Notes: generated by a model from the sequence alone, not told the origin. Positions 8,679 to 18,189 are shown, counted from the stretch's first letter. The stretch: DNA of 64,000 nucleotides from Xanthomonas hyacinthi (GCF_009769165.1 NZ_CP043476.1:3169001-3233000), one strand, 5' to 3'. Program-made: numbers and translations.

Positions 8679-9703
8679 GCGCCGTTCCCAAGCCCGAACC
8701 GTCATCCGCTGCGACTTCCCAGGATCGCCGCATCCGCATGTTGCGCACGGCAATGGGACCGCTGATTGCCGCCGCGCTGGACGACCCGGACGTGGTGGAG
8801 ATCATGCTCAACCCCGACCGGACGTTGTGGATCGACCGGCTTTCGACCGGCCGTGCGCCGATGGGCGTCGAGATGCCCGAGGCCGACGGCGAACGCATCA
8901 TCCGCCTCGTCGCCGCGCACGTCGGCACGGAAGTCCATCGCGGCCAGCCGCTGCTGACCGCCGAGCTGCCCGAAACCGGCGAGCGCTTCGAGGGCATCTT
9001 GCCGCCAGCCGCGCCCGGCCCAGCCTTCGCCTTGCGCAAGCGTGCCATCAGCATCATCGGCCTGGACCGCTATGTGGCCGACGGCATCCTTTCCGCCGAG
9101 CAGGCCGGCTTTCTGCGCCGCGCCGTGCGCGAACGGCAGAACATCCTGATCGCCGGCGGCACCAGCACCGGCAAGACCACACTTGCCAATGCGCTGTTGG
9201 CCGAGATCGCCCTGACCGGCGACCGCGTGCTGGTGCTCGAAGACACCATCGAGCTGCAATGCGCGGCCCGCGACCACGTGCCGCTGCGCACCCGCGCGGG
9301 CGTGGTGTCCATGCAGGAGTTGGTGCGCGCCACGATGCGTCTTCGCCCCGACCGCGTGATCGTCGGCGAGGTGCGCGGTGGCGAGGCGCTGGACCTCATC
9401 AAGGTCTGGGGCACCGGCCATCCGGGCGGTATCGCCACGATCCACGCCAGCTCCGCGCTGGGTGCGCTGCTGCGCGTGGAGCAACTGATTCTCGAGGTGG
9501 CTGTGAACCCGCCGCGTGCGCTGATCGCCGAGGCGGTCAACGTCGTGATCTACATCGCTGGCCGGGGCCGCTCGCGCCACATCGAGCACATCGCCCGCGT
9601 GGTCGGCTTCGACGGCGCGGGCTATTGCCTGACGGATGCCCTGGAGCCGTCGCTTCCATCCCTTTCGCTTCCTTCCTCAACCACCCTTGGAGAACTGCCA
9701 TGA
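8675..9703 (+). CDS. trbB: Conjugal transfer ATPase TrbB (VirB11 type)
   Basis: 342 residues. This is a hexameric traffic ATPase on the cytosolic face of the mating-pair channel. The N-terminal domain (about 1-140) is followed by Walker A GGTSTGKTT near residue 162, the Asp box LVLEDTIELQC, Walker B-like RPDRVIVGEVRGGEALD and the His box GHPGGIATIHASSA. Length and motif order are those of VirB11/TrbB proteins. The start overlaps the upstream stop. No key residue is missing, so it should be functional. Confidence 0.95.
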   Translation: MSAVPKPEPSSAATSQDRRIRMLRTAMGPLIAAALDDPDVVEIMLNPDRTLWIDRLSTGRAPMGVEMPEADGERIIRLVAAHVGTEVHRGQPLLTAELPETGERFEGILPPAAPGPAFALRKRAISIIGLDRYVADGILSAEQAGFLRRAVRERQNILIAGGTSTGKTTLANALLAEIALTGDRVLVLEDTIELQCAARDHVPLRTRAGVVSMQELVRATMRLRPDRVIVGEVRGGEALDLIKVWGTGHPGGIATIHASSALGALLRVEQLILEVAVNPPRALIAEAVNVVIYIAGRGRSRHIEHIARVVGFDGAGYCLTDALEPSLPSLSLPSSTTLGELP

Positions 9704-10086
9704 CGCATGCCCATATCCCTGCCTTCCGTACTTCCGTAAATCCGCATCCGCGACTCCACTCGCGATTCCATTCGCTGCTGCGGCCCGCACAACAAGGGCT
9801 GCTGCTGGGCGTCCTGATGTTGTGCCTGGCGACGACCGCGCAAGCGGCGGGTTCCAGCATGCCCTGGGAAGGACCGTTGACCTCCATCTTGGAATCGATC
9901 CAGGGGCCGGTGGCCCGCATCGTGGCGGTGATCATCATCATTTCTACGGGCCTGGCGCTGGCGTTCGGCGATACCAGCGGTGGCTTTCGCAAGCTGATTC
10001 AGATCGTCTTCGGCCTGTCCATCGCATTCGCCGCATCGAGCTTCTTCCTGTCGTTCTTCAGCTTCTCGGGCGGAGCCGTCGTATGA
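9700..10086 (+). CDS. trbC: Conjugal transfer protein TrbC (pilin, VirB2 type)
   Basis: 128 residues. A long signal region ends at TTAQAAGSSMPWEGPL, then two hydrophobic segments follow (VARIVAVIIIISTGLALAFG and the stretch after SGGFRKLIQIVFG). That is the layout of TrbC/VirB2 propilins, processed and assembled into the conjugative pilus. The ATG at 9700 overlaps the trbB TGA; the much longer in-frame extension upstream runs antiphase through trbB and is rejected. TrbD follows with a four-base overlap. Confidence 0.9.
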   Translation: MTHAHIPAFRTSVNPHPRLHSRFHSLLRPAQQGLLLGVLMLCLATTAQAAGSSMPWEGPLTSILESIQGPVARIVAVIIIISTGLALAFGDTSGGFRKLIQIVFGLSIAFAASSFFLSFFSFSGGAVV

Positions 10087-10355
10087 GCGTGCAGGCCGAG
10101 TTCGCACCGGGCTTCGAGGTGCCGCTGCATCGCTCATTGACCGAGCCGATCCTGCTGGGCGGTGCGCCGCGCACGGTCGCCATTGCGAACGGCACGCTGG
10201 CCGCCGCCGTCGGGCTGGGCCTGCAACTGTGGATTCCCGGTCTGGTGCTCTGGATCGTCGGCCACTCGCTGGCGGTCTGGGGCGCGCGACTCGATCCGCA
10301 GTTCATGGCCGTGTTCGCGCGGCACATCAAGCACCGCCCACTGCTGGACGTGTGA
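10083..10355 (+). CDS. trbD: Conjugal transfer protein TrbD (VirB3 type)
   Basis: 90 residues. A short N-terminal cytosolic part (FEVPLHRSLTEPILLGGAPR) leads to a hydrophobic helical hairpin (AAAVGLGLQLWIPGLVLWIV) and a basic tail. This is the size and topology of VirB3/TrbD inner-membrane subunits, which act with the TrbE ATPase. It overlaps trbC and is followed ten bases later by trbE. The PLHRSLTEP start is typical of the family. Confidence 0.9.
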   Translation: MSVQAEFAPGFEVPLHRSLTEPILLGGAPRTVAIANGTLAAAVGLGLQLWIPGLVLWIVGHSLAVWGARLDPQFMAVFARHIKHRPLLDV

Positions 10356-10365
10356 GGACACCCCC

Positions 10366-12798
10366 ATGATGAATCTTGCCGAATACCGTCAACGGCCCGC
10401 GCTGCTGGCCGACTGGTTGCCCTGGGCCGGTTTGATTGCGCCAGGGATCGTGCTCAACAAGGATGGCTCGTTCCAGCGCACAGCGCGCTTTCGCGGGCCG
10501 GACCTCGACAGCGCGACGCAGGGCGAGTTGATCGCCACGTCCGCGCGGTTGAACAACGCACTGCGCCGACTCGGCTCCGGCTGGGCCTTGTTCGTGGAAG
10601 CCGAGCGACGCATGGCTGAGCATTACCCGCAGTCCGACTTTCCCGAACCGCTGTCCTGGCTGGTGGACGAAGAACGCCGGGCATCGTTCGAGGAAGACCA
10701 CAGCCACTTCGAGAGCAGCTACCACCTGACGCTGGTGTATTTGCCGGCCGAGGATTCGCGCGCCCGCGCAGCCAAGCTGCTGTACGAGAACACGCCGCAG
10801 GGTGGCGCGGACTGGCGGGAACGGTTGACCGCTTTCATCGCGGAGACGGATCGCTTCTTCGACTTGCTCGATGGCGTGATGCCGGAGATCGACTGGTTCG
10901 ATGACAGCGAGACGTTGACCTATCTGCATGCCACTGTTTCCACCCGCCGCTATCGGGTCGCGGTGCCGGAACATCCGTTTCATCTGGATGCCTTGCTGGC
11001 CGACTCTGCCCTGGTCGGGGGGCTGGCGCCCATGCTGGGTGACCAGCATCTTCGCGTGGCGTCCGTGCGCGGATTCCCGACCTCGACCTGGCCGGGACTT
11101 CTCGACGATTTGAACCGACTCGGCTTCGCCTATCGCTGGTCCACGCGCTACTTGTGCATGGACAAATCCGAAGCCGAGAAGGAGTTGGGCCGGCTGCGTC
11201 GCCAATGGTTCGCCAAGCGCAAGAACGTCGTCGCGCTGTTGCGCGAGACCATCTTCCAGCAGGAAAGCCCTCTCGTCGACACCGACGCCTCGAACAAGGC
11301 GACGGACGCCGATGCAGCCCTGCAGGAGTTGGGCAGCGACCAAGTGGCTTTCGGCTACGTCACCGCAACCGTGACGGTGCTCGACGTCGATGCTGGTGCG
11401 GCCGACGAGAAGCTGCGGCGGGTGGAGCGCGCGATCCAGGGTCGTGGCTTCGTCACCATCCCGGAAACCCTCAATGCCGTGGATGCGTGGCTGTCGTCGA
11501 TCCCTGGCAACGCCTACGCCAACGTTCGCCAGCCCATCATTTCGACGCTGAACCTAGCGCACCTGATGCCGGTGTCTGCGGTTTGGGCCGGGCCGGAAAA
11601 GAACGCGCATCTCGATGGCCCGCCGCTGATCGTCACACGCACCGATGGTGCGACCCCGTTCCGGCTTGTGACGCACATCGGTGACGTGGGACACACCCTG
11701 GTGGTCGGGCCCACCGGCATGGGCAAGTCGGTGCTGCTGGCGACGCTGGCCCTGCAGTTCCGACGGTATGCAGGTTCGCGCATCTTCGTCTTCGACATGG
11801 GGCGCTCGATGCGCGCCACCATCCTGGGACTCGGCGGTGAGCAATACGATCTGGGCACCGATGGCGACATCGCGTTCCAGCCGCTGGCGCGCATCAATCA
11901 GGAACGCTACCGCACCTGGGCGGCCGAATGGCTGGAAGGCCGATTGCTGCATGAGGGTGTCGTCGTTGGCCCGGATGAGAAGGCGGCGATCTGGTCAGCG
12001 CTTGGCAGCCTGTCTGGCGCACCGGTGGAGCAACGCACGCTGACAGGTTTGTCGGTGCTCTTGCAAAGCAATGCGCTGCGCCAGGCCTTGCAGCCCTATG
12101 TGCTGGGTGGCGCCCACGGCAAGCTGCTGGATGCGGATTCGGATCGTCTGGGCTCTGGCTCAGTCCAGTGCTTCGAGATGGAAGAGCTGATGCATAGCAA
12201 GGCCGCGGTACTGGCCGTGTTGGGCTATCTGTTCGCGCGCTTCGATGAACGCTTCGACGGCGCGCCCACGCTCCTGATCCTCGACGAGGCATGGCTGTTC
12301 CTGGATGACCCGGTGTTCGCCGCACGCATCCGCCAGTGGCTCAAGACGCTGCGCAAGAAGAACGTCAGCGTCATCTTCGCCACGCAGTCGCTGGCCGACA
12401 TACAGAACTCGTCCATCGCGCCGGCCATCGTGGAGAGCTGCGCGAGCCGCATCTTCCTGCCAAACCCGCAGGCGACCGAACCACAGATCAAGGTGATCTA
12501 CGAAGGCTTCGGCCTGAATCGTCGGCAGATCGACATCGTGGCCGAAGCGATTCCGAAGCGTGACTACTACTACCAATCGCGGCTGGGCAACCGACTGTTC
12601 GACCTGGATCTGGGGCCGGTAGCGCTGGCCTTTGCCGGCGCTTCGTCGCCGCAGGACCAGCGCGACATCGACAGCGTATCGACATCCATTCCGTCCTCGG
12701 ACTTCGCGGCCGCCTGGCTGCGCCACCGCGGCCTCCACTGGGCCGCTGACCTTGTTCCGTCATTTCCCTCGAACCCACCACAGGAGCACACGCCATGA
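10366..12798 (+). CDS. trbE: Conjugal transfer ATPase TrbE (VirB4 type)
   Basis: 810 residues, the usual length for VirB4/TrbE, the largest energising ATPase of the secretion channel. The N-terminal CagE/TrbE domain spans about 1-400. Walker A GPTGMGKSVL is near residue 449, FVFDMGRSMR follows, Walker B LLILDEAWLFLDD is near residue 636, and VSVIFATQSLADIQNSSI is the conserved post-Walker B segment. The start at 10366 (CCCCC then ATGATG) is ten bases after trbD; an in-frame extension back to 10162 overlaps trbD and is rejected. The TGA overlaps trbJ. Confidence 0.95.
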   Translation: MMNLAEYRQRPALLADWLPWAGLIAPGIVLNKDGSFQRTARFRGPDLDSATQGELIATSARLNNALRRLGSGWALFVEAERRMAEHYPQSDFPEPLSWLVDEERRASFEEDHSHFESSYHLTLVYLPAEDSRARAAKLLYENTPQGGADWRERLTAFIAETDRFFDLLDGVMPEIDWFDDSETLTYLHATVSTRRYRVAVPEHPFHLDALLADSALVGGLAPMLGDQHLRVASVRGFPTSTWPGLLDDLNRLGFAYRWSTRYLCMDKSEAEKELGRLRRQWFAKRKNVVALLRETIFQQESPLVDTDASNKATDADAALQELGSDQVAFGYVTATVTVLDVDAGAADEKLRRVERAIQGRGFVTIPETLNAVDAWLSSIPGNAYANVRQPIISTLNLAHLMPVSAVWAGPEKNAHLDGPPLIVTRTDGATPFRLVTHIGDVGHTLVVGPTGMGKSVLLATLALQFRRYAGSRIFVFDMGRSMRATILGLGGEQYDLGTDGDIAFQPLARINQERYRTWAAEWLEGRLLHEGVVVGPDEKAAIWSALGSLSGAPVEQRTLTGLSVLLQSNALRQALQPYVLGGAHGKLLDADSDRLGSGSVQCFEMEELMHSKAAVLAVLGYLFARFDERFDGAPTLLILDEAWLFLDDPVFAARIRQWLKTLRKKNVSVIFATQSLADIQNSSIAPAIVESCASRIFLPNPQATEPQIKVIYEGFGLNRRQIDIVAEAIPKRDYYYQSRLGNRLFDLDLGPVALAFAGASSPQDQRDIDSVSTSIPSSDFAAAWLRHRGLHWAADLVPSFPSNPPQEHTP

Positions 12799-13523
12799 AG
12801 AAGACCTTGCTTGCCCTTGCCGCCGCCGCATTGATCGGTGGCATGCCTGTAGCGCACGCGCAGTGGGTCGTGATCGACCCGACCAACCTAACGCAGAACA
12901 TCATGACTGCCGCGCGCACGCTGGAGCAGATCAACAACCAGATCCGGCAGCTGCAGAACGAAGCGCAGATGCTGATGAACCAAGCGAAGAACCTCACCAG
13001 TCTGGACTTCAGCGCGTTGAACGAACTGCGCGCGGCGCTGGCCAACACCAACCGCTTGATTCAGGAGGCGCAAGGCCTGGCCTTTGAGGTGTCGCGGATG
13101 GACACGGAGTTTCGACGTCTGTATCCGGAGTCGTACACGGCGGCCATCTCGGGCACGCAGATGGCGTTGGATGCGCGCGAGCGCTGGAAGAACTCGCTGG
13201 AGGCGCTGCGCACCGCCACCAAGATGCAGGCGCAAGCGGTGCAGAACTTCGCCTCCGACGAGCAGACGCTGACCGACCTGGTGAATCGGAGCCAATCGGC
13301 CGTCGGTGCATTGCAGGCCACGCAGGCCACCAACCAGCTGCTGGCCCTGCAAGCGCGGCAGTCCATCCAGGCGCAGCAACTGCAGATTACCCAGGACCGC
13401 ACCGCGGCAGTGGAACAGGCGCGTCAGGCGGCTGCCAACGAACGTGCCCGCGAAGTGCGGCGGCGCTTCATCGGTGAGGGCACACCGTACACGCCCCAAC
13501 CCGTGCATTTCTACAACGACTGA
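12795..13523 (+). CDS. trbJ: Conjugal transfer protein TrbJ (VirB5 type)
   Basis: 242 residues. A Sec signal peptide MKKTLLALAAAALIGGMPVA ends at AHA, then the mature protein starts QWVVIDPTNLTQNI. The rest is long alpha-helix with coiled-coil character (LEQINNQIRQLQNEAQMLMN), which is typical of VirB5/TrbJ, the minor pilus-tip adhesin in the periplasm. It ends in a basic stretch (RAREVRRRFIGEGTPY). Overlaps trbE and is followed by the second lipoprotein gene after ten bases. Confidence 0.9.
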   Translation: MKKTLLALAAAALIGGMPVAHAQWVVIDPTNLTQNIMTAARTLEQINNQIRQLQNEAQMLMNQAKNLTSLDFSALNELRAALANTNRLIQEAQGLAFEVSRMDTEFRRLYPESYTAAISGTQMALDARERWKNSLEALRTATKMQAQAVQNFASDEQTLTDLVNRSQSAVGALQATQATNQLLALQARQSIQAQQLQITQDRTAAVEQARQAAANERAREVRRRFIGEGTPYTPQPVHFYND

Positions 13524-13533
13524 GGGCGATGCC

Positions 13534-13827
13534 ATGAACACCGCCTTTGCGATCGTCGTGGCGCTGCTGCTCGCCGCCTGCGGCGAATCGGCGCCGAACG
13601 CGTCTGTGGATGCGCTGGCGAACGACCCGGTGCGCCTCAAGGCCGTGCGCCAGCACTGCAAGTCCGATCACGCGAAGGCGGGGGAAGCGCTGTGTCGTAC
13701 CGCCGCCGAGGCATTCCGCAGGCGCTTCTTCGCGGGGACGGGCGGGCCAGACGAGTACCGCACGTTGGCCGACCTGCCGCCGATTCCGCCGAGCTTCGAC
13801 GAACCCGCCGCGAGGGATGTGCCATGA
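13534..13827 (+). CDS. TrbK/EexN-like lipoprotein (second copy)
   Basis: 97 residues in the trbK position between trbJ and trbL. The signal MNTAFAIVVALLLAACGE has lipobox LAAC. The mature domain shows ANDPVRLKAVRQHCKSD and LCRTAAEAFRRRFFAGT, the same cysteine-spaced pattern as the lipoprotein at 5727, plus a proline-rich tail (DLPPIPPSF). TrbK of RP4 confers entry exclusion, so by position and lipobox this is the best candidate exclusion factor of the element. The four-base overlap with trbL indicates coupling. The role is inferred. Confidence 0.75.
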   Translation: MNTAFAIVVALLLAACGESAPNASVDALANDPVRLKAVRQHCKSDHAKAGEALCRTAAEAFRRRFFAGTGGPDEYRTLADLPPIPPSFDEPAARDVP

Positions 13828-15200
13828 ACGACGTCGCGATCATCGACCGTTTCCTGCTCGTCTTTTCCACCTACATCGATTCGGGCTTCGGCCTGTTGCG
13901 CGGTGAAGTCGCGTTCTTGACCGCGACGTTGGTGGTCATCGACATGACGCTGGCAGGTCTCTTCTGGGCGATGAGCCATGCCAGCGGCAATGGCGACGAT
14001 GTGATGGCCAAGCTGATCAAGAAGGTGCTGTACGTCGGTGCCTTCGCCTACATCATCGGCAACTTCAACCTGCTGGCGGACATCGTGTTCCGCTCCTTCG
14101 CCGGCCTGGGCCTGACAGCCACCGGTTCGATGCTGAGCATGGAGAACTTCCTGCAACCTGGGCGCCTGGCCAAGGTGGGTCTGGATGCCGGCGGGCCGAT
14201 CTTTCTGCAGATCGACGAGCTGATGGGTTTCCCCGAAGTGTTCGTGAACCTCAACGTCATCGTCGTGCTGTTCCTTGCATGGCTGGTGGTGATCCTGACG
14301 TTCTTCGTGCTGGCGATCCAGCTTTTCATCACGCTGATCGAGTTCAAGCTGACCACGCTCGCCGGCTTCGTCCTGGTGCCATTCGCGCTGTGGAACAAGA
14401 CTTCGTTCCTGGCCGAGAAGGTGCTGGGCAATGTGGTGTCCTCCGGCATCAAGGTGCTGGTGCTGGCGGTCATCGTCGGCATCGGCACAGGGCTGTTCTC
14501 CGAGTTTCAGACCGTCCCGGACGAACCTTCTATCGACCACGCGCTGGTGGTGATGCTGGCCTCGTTGTCGCTGCTGGGACTTGGAATCTTTGGGCCGGGT
14601 ATTGCCACCGGACTGGTGTCTGGAGCGCCGCAGTTGGGCGCGGGTGCCGTAGCCGGTACGGCCTTGGGCGTCGCGGGGACAGCGGCGGCCGTGGGTGCCG
14701 CCGCCACCGGTGTGGGCGGCGCTGTCGCGGCGGGCGCACGCATGGCGCCGACCGCAGCAAAGATGGCCGCGAGCGGTGCCCGCTCGATGGCCTCGACCGC
14801 CGGGAGCGCGAAGTCAGCCTTTCAAGCCGGTGCCGCAGGTGCCGGCGGCGGACTCAAGGGCGCGGCGGCAGGTTTGGGCAATGTCGCCAAGACCGGCGCG
14901 CAGTCGGTCGGGCAGAAGGTCGCCGCTGGCGCCCAGTCGATGAAGGCGCGGGCAGCTGCGGCCCTCAAGCCTGACGCCCCCGCTTCCGTTGCTGGTGCAG
15001 CAGGCGCCAGCAACGGCCCGGCCGCTCAAGGCGGTGCCGATGCCGCATCCGCCAATACGCAACAACCCGCGTGGGCCAAGCGCCTGCAACGCAAGCAGCA
15101 ACTGAGTCACGCCGCCACGACCGTCGCCCACACGCTGCGCGGTGGCGACGGCGGTGGCTCGGGCAGCGGTCCCAGCTTGCGCGACGACTCGACTTCCTAA
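13824..15200 (+). CDS. trbL: Conjugal transfer protein TrbL (VirB6 type)
   Basis: 458 residues. A polytopic N-terminal half of five or six hydrophobic helices (FLTATLVVIDMTLAGLFWAM, VIVVLFLAWLVVILTFFVLA and others) is followed by an Ala/Gly-rich low-complexity half from about residue 270 (GAVAGTALGVAGTAAAVGAA). It ends in a charged tail. This is the classic TrbL/VirB6 design, a polytopic component of the DNA channel. The start follows GATGTGCC and overlaps the lipoprotein stop. The extremely biased second half is normal for the family. Confidence 0.9.
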   Translation: MNDVAIIDRFLLVFSTYIDSGFGLLRGEVAFLTATLVVIDMTLAGLFWAMSHASGNGDDVMAKLIKKVLYVGAFAYIIGNFNLLADIVFRSFAGLGLTATGSMLSMENFLQPGRLAKVGLDAGGPIFLQIDELMGFPEVFVNLNVIVVLFLAWLVVILTFFVLAIQLFITLIEFKLTTLAGFVLVPFALWNKTSFLAEKVLGNVVSSGIKVLVLAVIVGIGTGLFSEFQTVPDEPSIDHALVVMLASLSLLGLGIFGPGIATGLVSGAPQLGAGAVAGTALGVAGTAAAVGAAATGVGGAVAAGARMAPTAAKMAASGARSMASTAGSAKSAFQAGAAGAGGGLKGAAAGLGNVAKTGAQSVGQKVAAGAQSMKARAAAALKPDAPASVAGAAGASNGPAAQGGADAASANTQQPAWAKRLQRKQQLSHAATTVAHTLRGGDGGGSGSGPSLRDDSTS

Positions 15201-15212
15201 GGAGAACAGCTC

Positions 15213-15917
15213 ATGCGATTCAAACGACCGCAGGTGCGCTACGCCGACACGCCGCAACCTGCCACCCCGTATCAATCCGCCGAACAGGTCTGGGACGACC
15301 GCATCGGCTCTTCTCGTGTGCAGGCAAAGAACTGGCGGCTGATGGCCTTCGGTTGCCTGGCGCTTGCATTGCTGATGGCGGGTGGACTGGTCTGGCGCTC
15401 GGCGCAGTCCATCGTGACGCCGTTCGTGGTGGAGGTGGACAACGGCGGGCAGGTGCGCGCCGTCGGTGAAGCCATCACGCCGTACAAGCCCAACGATGCG
15501 CAGACCGCCCATCACCTGGCGCGCTTCGTCACGCTGGTGCGCTCGCTGTCCATCGATCCCATCGTCGTGCGCCAGAACTGGCTGGATGCCTACGACTACA
15601 CCACCGACCGCGGCGCGGCCGTGCTCAACGACTACGCGCGCACCAACGATCCCTTCGTGCGGGTGGGCAAGGAGTCAGTGACGGTGCAGGTCACCAGCGT
15701 TGTGCGCGCCAGCGACGCATCGTTCAACGTGCGCTGGACCGAGCGCCGCTACGTCAACGGCGCAGCCGCGGGGCTGGAGCGATGGACGGCGGTGGTCTCC
15801 ATCGTTCTGCAGACGCCACGCACCGAAGAACGCCTGCGCCGCAACCCGCTGGGCATCTACGTCAACGGCTTGTCGTGGAGCCGTGAACTCGACTCAATCG
15901 AAGGAGCCAAGCCATGA
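15213..15917 (+). CDS. trbF: Conjugal transfer protein TrbF (VirB8 type)
   Basis: 234 residues. A short cytosolic N-terminus precedes one transmembrane helix (LMAFGCLALALLMAGGLVW, about residues 45-63). The periplasmic VirB8-like domain carries PFVVEVDNGGQVRAVGEAI and FNVRWTERRYVNGAAAGLER. TrbF is a bitopic assembly factor of the inner-membrane complex. AAGGAGAACAGCTC before the ATG provides a good ribosome site. It overlaps trbG by four bases. Confidence 0.95.
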   Translation: MRFKRPQVRYADTPQPATPYQSAEQVWDDRIGSSRVQAKNWRLMAFGCLALALLMAGGLVWRSAQSIVTPFVVEVDNGGQVRAVGEAITPYKPNDAQTAHHLARFVTLVRSLSIDPIVVRQNWLDAYDYTTDRGAAVLNDYARTNDPFVRVGKESVTVQVTSVVRASDASFNVRWTERRYVNGAAAGLERWTAVVSIVLQTPRTEERLRRNPLGIYVNGLSWSRELDSIEGAKP

Positions 15918-16897
15918 AAGCGTCTTTACGCATTTACGTTTCTCTGTCTCTGTTGGCCCTTGCGGGCTGCGCCACGCAGGGCAAGCCGCCACCTGTCATC
16001 ACGCTGGACGAGCCCGTTGCGGCACAGGCGCTGCCGGAATCACCCAAGCCAATCGAAGTGGTGGCCGTCCCGCAACCGCTGGCGTTGCCGGCACAGCTCA
16101 AGCCCCTGCCGCTGGAGTCGGAAGCCATCGCCTCCCCGGAACCGACGGACGAAAAGGTGCGCGTGTCCCGCGCCAACGCGGAGGCACGCATGGCACCGAC
16201 CCGCGAGGGTTACGTCAATGCGATCCAGGTGTGGCCGTTCACCGATGGCGCGCTGTATCAGGTCTATGCGAGTCCAGGTCGGGTGACAGTCGTGTCGCTG
16301 CAACCGGGCGAGGAACTGGTGACGGTCGCTGCCGGTGACACCGTGCGATGGATCGTGGGCGACACGTCCAGTGGCGCGGGCGCCGATCTGCGTGTGAGCG
16401 TGTTGGTGAAGCCCACGCGCAGCGGCCTGAAGACCAACCTGGTCATCACAACCAGTCGGCGGACCTACCTGATCGAACTGACCTCGACCGAGAAGGCATG
16501 GATGGCGTCGGTGTCCTGGGACTATCCGAAGGACCGCATGCTGGCCTTGCAACGCCAGGCGCAGGCGGCACAGGTTGCCGCGCCGGTCGATGCCGGTTTG
16601 TCGCTGGAGAAGATCCGCTTCCGCTATGCGATCAGCGGCAGCAATCCACCATGGAAGCCGCTGCGCGCCTTCGACGATGGCGAGAAGGTCTACATCCAGT
16701 TTCCCGGCGGCATCGCGCAGGGCGAGCTACCGCCGCTGTTTGTGATCGGCGCGCAGGGCGACGGGCAGTTGGTCAACTACCGTTTCCGTTCACCGTACTA
16801 CATCGTGGATCGGCTGTTCGGCGCGGCCGAACTGCGCCTGGGCGCGGACAAGGGCGACGTGGTGCGCATCGAGCGCACCGATGGACAGAGGAACTGA
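15914..16897 (+). CDS. trbG: Conjugal transfer protein TrbG (VirB9 type)
   Basis: 327 residues. The N-terminus MKASLRIYVSLSLLALAGC is a lipoprotein signal with lipobox LAGC. A proline-rich linker to about residue 90 precedes the beta-rich VirB9/CagX domain (IQVWPFTDGALYQVYASPGR, FRYAISGSNPPWKPLRAFDD, FRSPYYIVDRLFGAAELRLG). TrbG forms part of the outer-membrane core ring together with TrbI. It overlaps trbF and sits two bases before trbI. Motifs and length are complete. Confidence 0.95.
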   Translation: MKASLRIYVSLSLLALAGCATQGKPPPVITLDEPVAAQALPESPKPIEVVAVPQPLALPAQLKPLPLESEAIASPEPTDEKVRVSRANAEARMAPTREGYVNAIQVWPFTDGALYQVYASPGRVTVVSLQPGEELVTVAAGDTVRWIVGDTSSGAGADLRVSVLVKPTRSGLKTNLVITTSRRTYLIELTSTEKAWMASVSWDYPKDRMLALQRQAQAAQVAAPVDAGLSLEKIRFRYAISGSNPPWKPLRAFDDGEKVYIQFPGGIAQGELPPLFVIGAQGDGQLVNYRFRSPYYIVDRLFGAAELRLGADKGDVVRIERTDGQRN

Positions 16898-16899
16898 CC

Positions 16900-18189
16900 A
16901 TGAGCGACGACGATACTGCCGATATTCCGGTGCCGGATGTGCCGCCGAAGGTGGCTCCCGAGAACGTGACGCTGCGCGCCCAGCCGCGCCCGGTGACGCG
17001 TTTGAACCGCCGCATGCTGGCCGTGCTGGCTGGCGGCCTGTCGGTCGCGGTGCTGGGCGCGCTGATGTGGTCGTTGCAACCGCAACGTCGTGGTGGCTCG
17101 GAAACGACCGAGCTGTACAACGTTGATCGTGTGTCGCGTTCCGAAGGACTCGACCGATTGCCCGCGGACTATTCCAAGCTGCCGCCGGCGGTGCCGCAAT
17201 TGGGGGCGCCGCTGCCGGGCGACCTCGGAGGCCCGATCCACAAGGCCGAGCAACAGGCGCAGGGCTACGGCTACCAGCAGCCGGGTCATGACCCCGCCGA
17301 AGCCGAACGCCTGGCGCGCCTGAAGGAGGCCGAGGAAGCTGCAGCTTCATCGGTGTTCTTCCGCGCAGGTGGAGCGAAGGTGGCCGCCGCGGCATCGGCG
17401 CAGGGTGTGTCTGCTGCCGGCCCGGCCGCGAATGCCGCGTTCGACCCGATGGCTGCTGGCCCGGCCTCCACAGCCGCGCAACCCGCCGACCCTACGGCCG
17501 TGCAGAACCGGCAGGATCAGAAGGAAGCGTTCTTGAGCAAGGGCGGTTCCACACAAACACGTAGTTCCGGAAATCTTCAAATGCCTGCATCTCCTTACCA
17601 GGTGATGGCCGGTACAGTGATCGCGGCTGCGCTGGTGACAGGCATCAAGTCCGATCTGCCAGGCGATGTGATCGCCACGGTGACCGAGCCGGTCTACGAC
17701 ACGGCCACCGGCAAGTTCCTGCTGATCCCGCAGGGCGCCCGGCTCATGGGCAAGTACAACAGCCAGGTCAGCTACGGGCAAAGCCGGGTGCAGGTCGTGT
17801 GGAACCGGGCCATCCTGCCGGACACATCCTCGTTCCAACTCGACAACTTGGTGGGCTCCGACCCCGCCGGCTATGCCGGGCTGGAAGATGGGGTCGATTG
17901 GCATTGGGATCGCATCCTCGCGGGTGCGGCGATGACCACGCTGCTGGGCATCGGCGCCGAACTGGCCGCGCCGGAGAATCGCCAAGACGGCGATCGCGTC
18001 ATCATTGCTGGGCGCGATGGTCTGCAGGACACCGTAAATCAGGTCGGCCAGGAGATGACTCGACGCAACATGAACATCCAGCCGACCTTGACCAGCAGAC
18101 CAGGCTTGCCGGTGCGCATCATCGTCAATCGGGATCTGGTGCTGCGGCCCTATCAGCCGCTTTTCTTCGTCAAGGGAACATCGCGATGA
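16900..18189 (+). CDS. trbI: Conjugal transfer protein TrbI (VirB10 type)
   Basis: 429 residues. A cytosolic N-terminus precedes one membrane helix (MLAVLAGGLSVAVLGALMW, about residues 39-57) and a long Ala/Pro/Gln linker. The conserved C-terminal VirB10 barrel includes AGTVIAAALVTGIKSDLPGD, IPQGARLMGKYNSQVSYGQ, VQVVWNRAILPDTSS and DWHWDRILAGAAMTTLLGIG. TrbI spans both membranes as the channel core. The start at 16900 is two bases after the trbG stop. A broken partial copy of this gene lies at 26503. Confidence 0.95.
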   Translation: MSDDDTADIPVPDVPPKVAPENVTLRAQPRPVTRLNRRMLAVLAGGLSVAVLGALMWSLQPQRRGGSETTELYNVDRVSRSEGLDRLPADYSKLPPAVPQLGAPLPGDLGGPIHKAEQQAQGYGYQQPGHDPAEAERLARLKEAEEAAASSVFFRAGGAKVAAAASAQGVSAAGPAANAAFDPMAAGPASTAAQPADPTAVQNRQDQKEAFLSKGGSTQTRSSGNLQMPASPYQVMAGTVIAAALVTGIKSDLPGDVIATVTEPVYDTATGKFLLIPQGARLMGKYNSQVSYGQSRVQVVWNRAILPDTSSFQLDNLVGSDPAGYAGLEDGVDWHWDRILAGAAMTTLLGIGAELAAPENRQDGDRVIIAGRDGLQDTVNQVGQEMTRRNMNIQPTLTSRPGLPVRIIVNRDLVLRPYQPLFFVKGTSR

